Below are positions 61,394-64,000 of a DNA stretch of 64,000 bases, in pieces. The translations under genes were made by a program, and so were the position numbers. Below the pieces are notes generated by a model that ran no database searches, was not told the DNA's origin, and worked only from the letters and a program-made list of their open reading frames with translations. Location: positions 248,001-312,000 of the forward strand of contig NZ_JACVUI010000001.1 in assembly GCF_016624945.1 (NCBI RefSeq), given 5' to 3'. Numbering within the stretch: the first letter of the stretch is position 1; each line of letters begins with the position of its first letter. This DNA is from Acinetobacter sp. S54 (GTDB taxonomy: Bacteria > Pseudomonadota > Gammaproteobacteria > Pseudomonadales > Moraxellaceae).

Positions 61394-63355
61394 ATGCTCA
61401 ACATTCTAAAGAAATATAATTTATATATTTTTCTTATCCTGATTTTAGGGGTAACCTGTTTCATTTATTCTCCTGGATTATTAGGTAACTACGTTTTTGA
61501 TGATGCTGGGAATATTCTAGAAAATAAAAAGTTAGCAATCACTTCATTAAACTGGAATAGTTTAAGTGCTGCATTTTGGTCAGGAGGCGCAGGGCCTTTA
61601 GGTCGACCAATCAGCATGCTTTCTTTTGCACTTAATTATTATTTTACTGGTTTTGACCCTTACTATTTTAAATTAACAAATTTGATTGTTCATCTGATTA
61701 ATGGAATTTTAATCTATTTTTTAAGTTTATTAATTTTTAAAAGACTGAATATTGAAAATAAGCTAAAGATGGGTCTTATTCCTTATCTTGCTCTTATAGT
61801 GAGTGCCATATGGTTAATTCATCCATTAAATCTAACCAGTGTATTATATATTGTTCAAAGAATGACTGGTTTGTCTGCACTATTTGGTTTCTTAATGTTA
61901 GTTCTTTATTGTTATTGGCGCAGCCATGAAAAAAATATTTTAAATACAATATTGACCTTTTTAGTCATGTTAGCTTGTTTCTTGGCATCCATTTTTAGTA
62001 AGGAATCTGGTTTATTATTTTTAGGTTTACTTTATTGGATTGAATTGTTTATTTTTCAAGCCAAAGATCTACAACAAAATGATATTACAATTGGAAAATC
62101 TAAGTTAGTTACTTGGCTTTGGTATGTGGTTGTTATTGCCTTATTGGGTATCGTTTATATAGCATTCCCTTATCTTTCCAGTCCTATAGCAGGCAATCGT
62201 GATTTTAATACAATCGAGCGATTACTCACAGAGTCGAGAGTTATATTTTACTATTTAAAGATGATATTTTTCCCTTTATTATCTGATTTAAGTTTATATC
62301 ACGATGATTTTACTATTTCAAAATCACTGTTCCAACCCATAACGACAATATATTCAATAGGTGGCTTATTGGTGATTTCAATCATAAGCTTGATCTATGT
62401 TAAAAAATATCCTCTTCTACTTTTTGCATGGGGATGGTATTTAATTAGCCAATTAATTGAATCGACATTTATCAGTCTTGAACTTGTTCATGAACATCGA
62501 AATTATTTTGGTATATTCGGTTTTATTATTTTAATCGTATATTGTATTACACAAATCAAAAATAATAAAATCAGATCTATTCTTATTTTGGCTGGAAGTG
62601 TTTATATTGCAAATTTTGCATTCACAACATGGCAGCGTTCCGAAATTTGGTCAAATCTGGTTGATCAGGCGGCTTATGAAGCTACGATGCATCCACAGTC
62701 AGATCGTGCAAACTATCAAATGGCACGTATTTATATGAAACTAATGGTTGAGAACCCTGCCAAACGTGAGGAATATGCTCAACAGGCTTACTATTATTTA
62801 CAACAATCTAAAAAAAGCTATTTACCCTCCAATGGTGCATGGTTTGGTGAGCTGCACCTTGCTTCAGAAATGAAGTGGACTATTTCAGAGCAAACCATTC
62901 AGGAACTACAACAGCGTTTAGCATTTCGTTCTTTTCTCAATAATAATATTGGGTTCTTAAGTGCATTTTCTGATTGTCAGATTAAAGGGTTTTGTCATGT
63001 GCCTCATGATCAGGCGATATTGATTATTGCTGCTGGTATTGATAATCCTCATGTGAATGATGATGTGCGTGCAGAACTTTATAAACTTCTCGCAAATTAT
63101 TTTGTTTCAGTCATCTCTGATTATAAAAAAGGAGAGGAATTTATGCAGGATGCTTTGCGTTTAAAAAATGATGTGAATGGACATCTTTTATTTTCACAGA
63201 TTTATCGCTTGCAAAACAAGCTCATTTTAGCTCAACAACAGGTGAATCTAGCGAAGCAGTTGGATAGTAAGCAAGTGTGGTTTAAAGAAATTGCTGTAGA
63301 GCATGGAAATATTGAACAGGCTAGAGAAAATATAGGAAAAAAAATTGAAGATTAG
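61394..63355 (+). CDS. GT-C membrane glycosyltransferase, TMTC-like, with soluble C-terminal domain
   Basis: 653 aa from the ATG at 61394 (MLNILKKYNLYIFL); the frame extends upstream into pilA but that part is unrelated. Residues 1 to about 425 hold 10-12 membrane segments. The first periplasmic loop has the acidic pair Asp36-Asp37 (FDDAGNILEN), typical of lipid-sugar-using GT-C enzymes. Later blocks GRPISMLSFALNYYFTG, HPLNLTSVLYIVQRM, FSKESG and VHEHRNYFG resemble TMTC/PMT-like O-glycosyltransferases. Residues about 430-653 are soluble, helical and TPR-like. With pilA upstream and a lipid-donor synthase downstream it probably glycosylates pilin (inference). I see no Wzy/PglL-type ligase features. 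No AGGA near the start. Confidence 0.78.
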   Translation: MLNILKKYNLYIFLILILGVTCFIYSPGLLGNYVFDDAGNILENKKLAITSLNWNSLSAAFWSGGAGPLGRPISMLSFALNYYFTGFDPYYFKLTNLIVHLINGILIYFLSLLIFKRLNIENKLKMGLIPYLALIVSAIWLIHPLNLTSVLYIVQRMTGLSALFGFLMLVLYCYWRSHEKNILNTILTFLVMLACFLASIFSKESGLLFLGLLYWIELFIFQAKDLQQNDITIGKSKLVTWLWYVVVIALLGIVYIAFPYLSSPIAGNRDFNTIERLLTESRVIFYYLKMIFFPLLSDLSLYHDDFTISKSLFQPITTIYSIGGLLVISIISLIYVKKYPLLLFAWGWYLISQLIESTFISLELVHEHRNYFGIFGFIILIVYCITQIKNNKIRSILILAGSVYIANFAFTTWQRSEIWSNLVDQAAYEATMHPQSDRANYQMARIYMKLMVENPAKREEYAQQAYYYLQQSKKSYLPSNGAWFGELHLASEMKWTISEQTIQELQQRLAFRSFLNNNIGFLSAFSDCQIKGFCHVPHDQAILIIAAGIDNPHVNDDVRAELYKLLANYFVSVISDYKKGEEFMQDALRLKNDVNGHLLFSQIYRLQNKLILAQQQVNLAKQLDSKQVWFKEIAVEHGNIEQARENIGKKIED

Positions 63356-64000
63356 TATAGTTCTTCCTGCCAAAAATGAATCAGGGGCAATTGGACAAAC
63401 CATTGAGCACATTCAGCAATTGCAGCTAGCACATGAGATCATCGTGGTGAATGATGGCTCAACTGATCATACTCAAGATGTAGCAGAACAGGCAGGTGCC
63501 AAAGTGGTTTCGCATCCTTATTCTAAAGGTAATGGTGCGGCTATTAAAACAGGTGCACGAACTGCAACAGGTGATGTGATTGTCTTTATGGATGCTGATG
63601 GACAGCACGACCCACAGGATATTCCCCGACTCCTAGAACAAATAGAACAAGGTTATGATTTGGTGGTCGGCGCACGGCAGAAAGGCTCACAAGCCAGCGT
63701 AGGTCGTGGTGTTGCAAATGCACTCTATAACAACTTGGCAACCTATATGACTGAGCAAAAAGTGGAAGACCTCACCTCTGGTTTTCGGGCTGTGCGAGCG
63801 GATAAATTTAGAGAATTTTTATATTTATTACCGAATGGTTTCTCATATCCAACTACTAGCACGATGGCATTTTTCCGTGCAGGTTATTCGGTCACGTATG
63901 TACCGATACATGCCGCTAAACGTATTGGAAAAAGTCATATCAATCCTATAAAAGATGGAATCCGTTTTTTTCTAATCATTTTTAAAATCGCTACACTTTT
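63345..64000 (+). CDS. GT2 polyprenyl-phosphate sugar synthase (DPM1-like), truncated by window end
   Basis: Open frame of 218 codons running off the window. Starts at TTG 63345 (MKISIVLPAKNESG), with AGGA 7 nt upstream, overlapping the previous stop by 11 nt. GT2 fold: VLPAKNE, VNDGSTD, the metal-binding DADGQHDP, and VGARQKGS; SGFRAVRA and GKSHINPIKDG are DPM1/ArnC-like. The last residues (IRFFLIIFKIATL) begin a hydrophobic segment, so a membrane anchor probably follows. It should attach one sugar from a nucleotide donor to undecaprenyl phosphate, giving the donor for the GT-C enzyme. Sugar unknown. Confidence 0.82.
   Translation, partial: MKISIVLPAKNESGAIGQTIEHIQQLQLAHEIIVVNDGSTDHTQDVAEQAGAKVVSHPYSKGNGAAIKTGARTATGDVIVFMDADGQHDPQDIPRLLEQIEQGYDLVVGARQKGSQASVGRGVANALYNNLATYMTEQKVEDLTSGFRAVRADKFREFLYLLPNGFSYPTTSTMAFFRAGYSVTYVPIHAAKRIGKSHINPIKDGIRFFLIIFKIATL

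Overview
The window looks like core chromosome of an Acinetobacter species (Gammaproteobacteria, Moraxellaceae). The evidence is recognisable protein sequences rather than a database search. They include an Acr1-type fatty acyl-CoA reductase (wax-ester pathway), the gene order dcw block / ponA / pilMNOPQ / aroKB / gltBD, and a czcICBAD metal-efflux operon. The DNA is AT-rich throughout, and I saw no insertion sequence, prophage, integron or CRISPR array.

Layout. 1-4.2 kb: the 5' end of a YpeA-like acetyltransferase, a succinyl/acetyl-CoA:carboxylate CoA-transferase, and envZ-ompR (all minus). 4.8-13.7 kb: tex, acr1, a MetY-type sulfhydrylase, poxB and ettA, most closed by clear Rho-independent terminators. 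13.7-22.1 kb: a small Sel1-repeat protein, then czcI-czcC-czcB-czcA-czcD and a zinc-ribbon membrane protein. 22.2-25.8 kb: tRNA-Glu and tRNA-Ala downstream of gltX with their own promoter, a small exported protein, and an orphan sulfate-binding-type protein. 26.0-33.2 kb: the first half of a division/cell-wall cluster (rsmH-ftsL-ftsI-murE-murF-mraY), closed by a terminator and followed by rlmA. 34.1-44.5 kb: ponA (PBP1a), divergent from the type IV pilus assembly operon pilMNOPQ, then aroK, aroB and a DamX-like membrane protein. 44.5-50.9 kb: gltBD (glutamate synthase). 51.0-57.2 kb: a LysR regulator divergent from an acyl-CoA dehydrogenase / class III CoA-transferase / MHS-family transporter / SDR set, apparently a small carboxylate catabolic island of unknown substrate. 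57.4-60.7 kb: a PF10118-type predicted metal-dependent hydrolase, then lemA and two TPM-domain proteins. 60.9-64.0 kb: pilA, a GT-C/TMTC-like membrane glycosyltransferase with a soluble C-terminal domain, and the start of a polyprenyl-phosphate-sugar synthase (GT2) that runs off the window.

Most notable observations. (1) gltBD is preceded by a perfect-consensus sigma-54 promoter, two NtrC-like sites 40 bp apart (one doubling as the upstream gene's terminator hairpin), and a leader of about 270 nt with mutually exclusive stems. (2) pilA has its own sigma-54 promoter and is followed by what looks like a dedicated, self-contained pilin glycosylation cassette of GT-C plus lipid-linked donor synthase; the pilin lacks the C-terminal serine used by TfpO. 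(3) The LysR-governed island at 51-57 kb has no recognised substrate. (4) There are perfect palindromes at the czc promoter and between czcA and czcD. (5) The sulfate-binding-type protein has a changed anion-binding loop.

All functional calls rest on motif and family recognition from memory plus reading of the sequence; no database searches were run.
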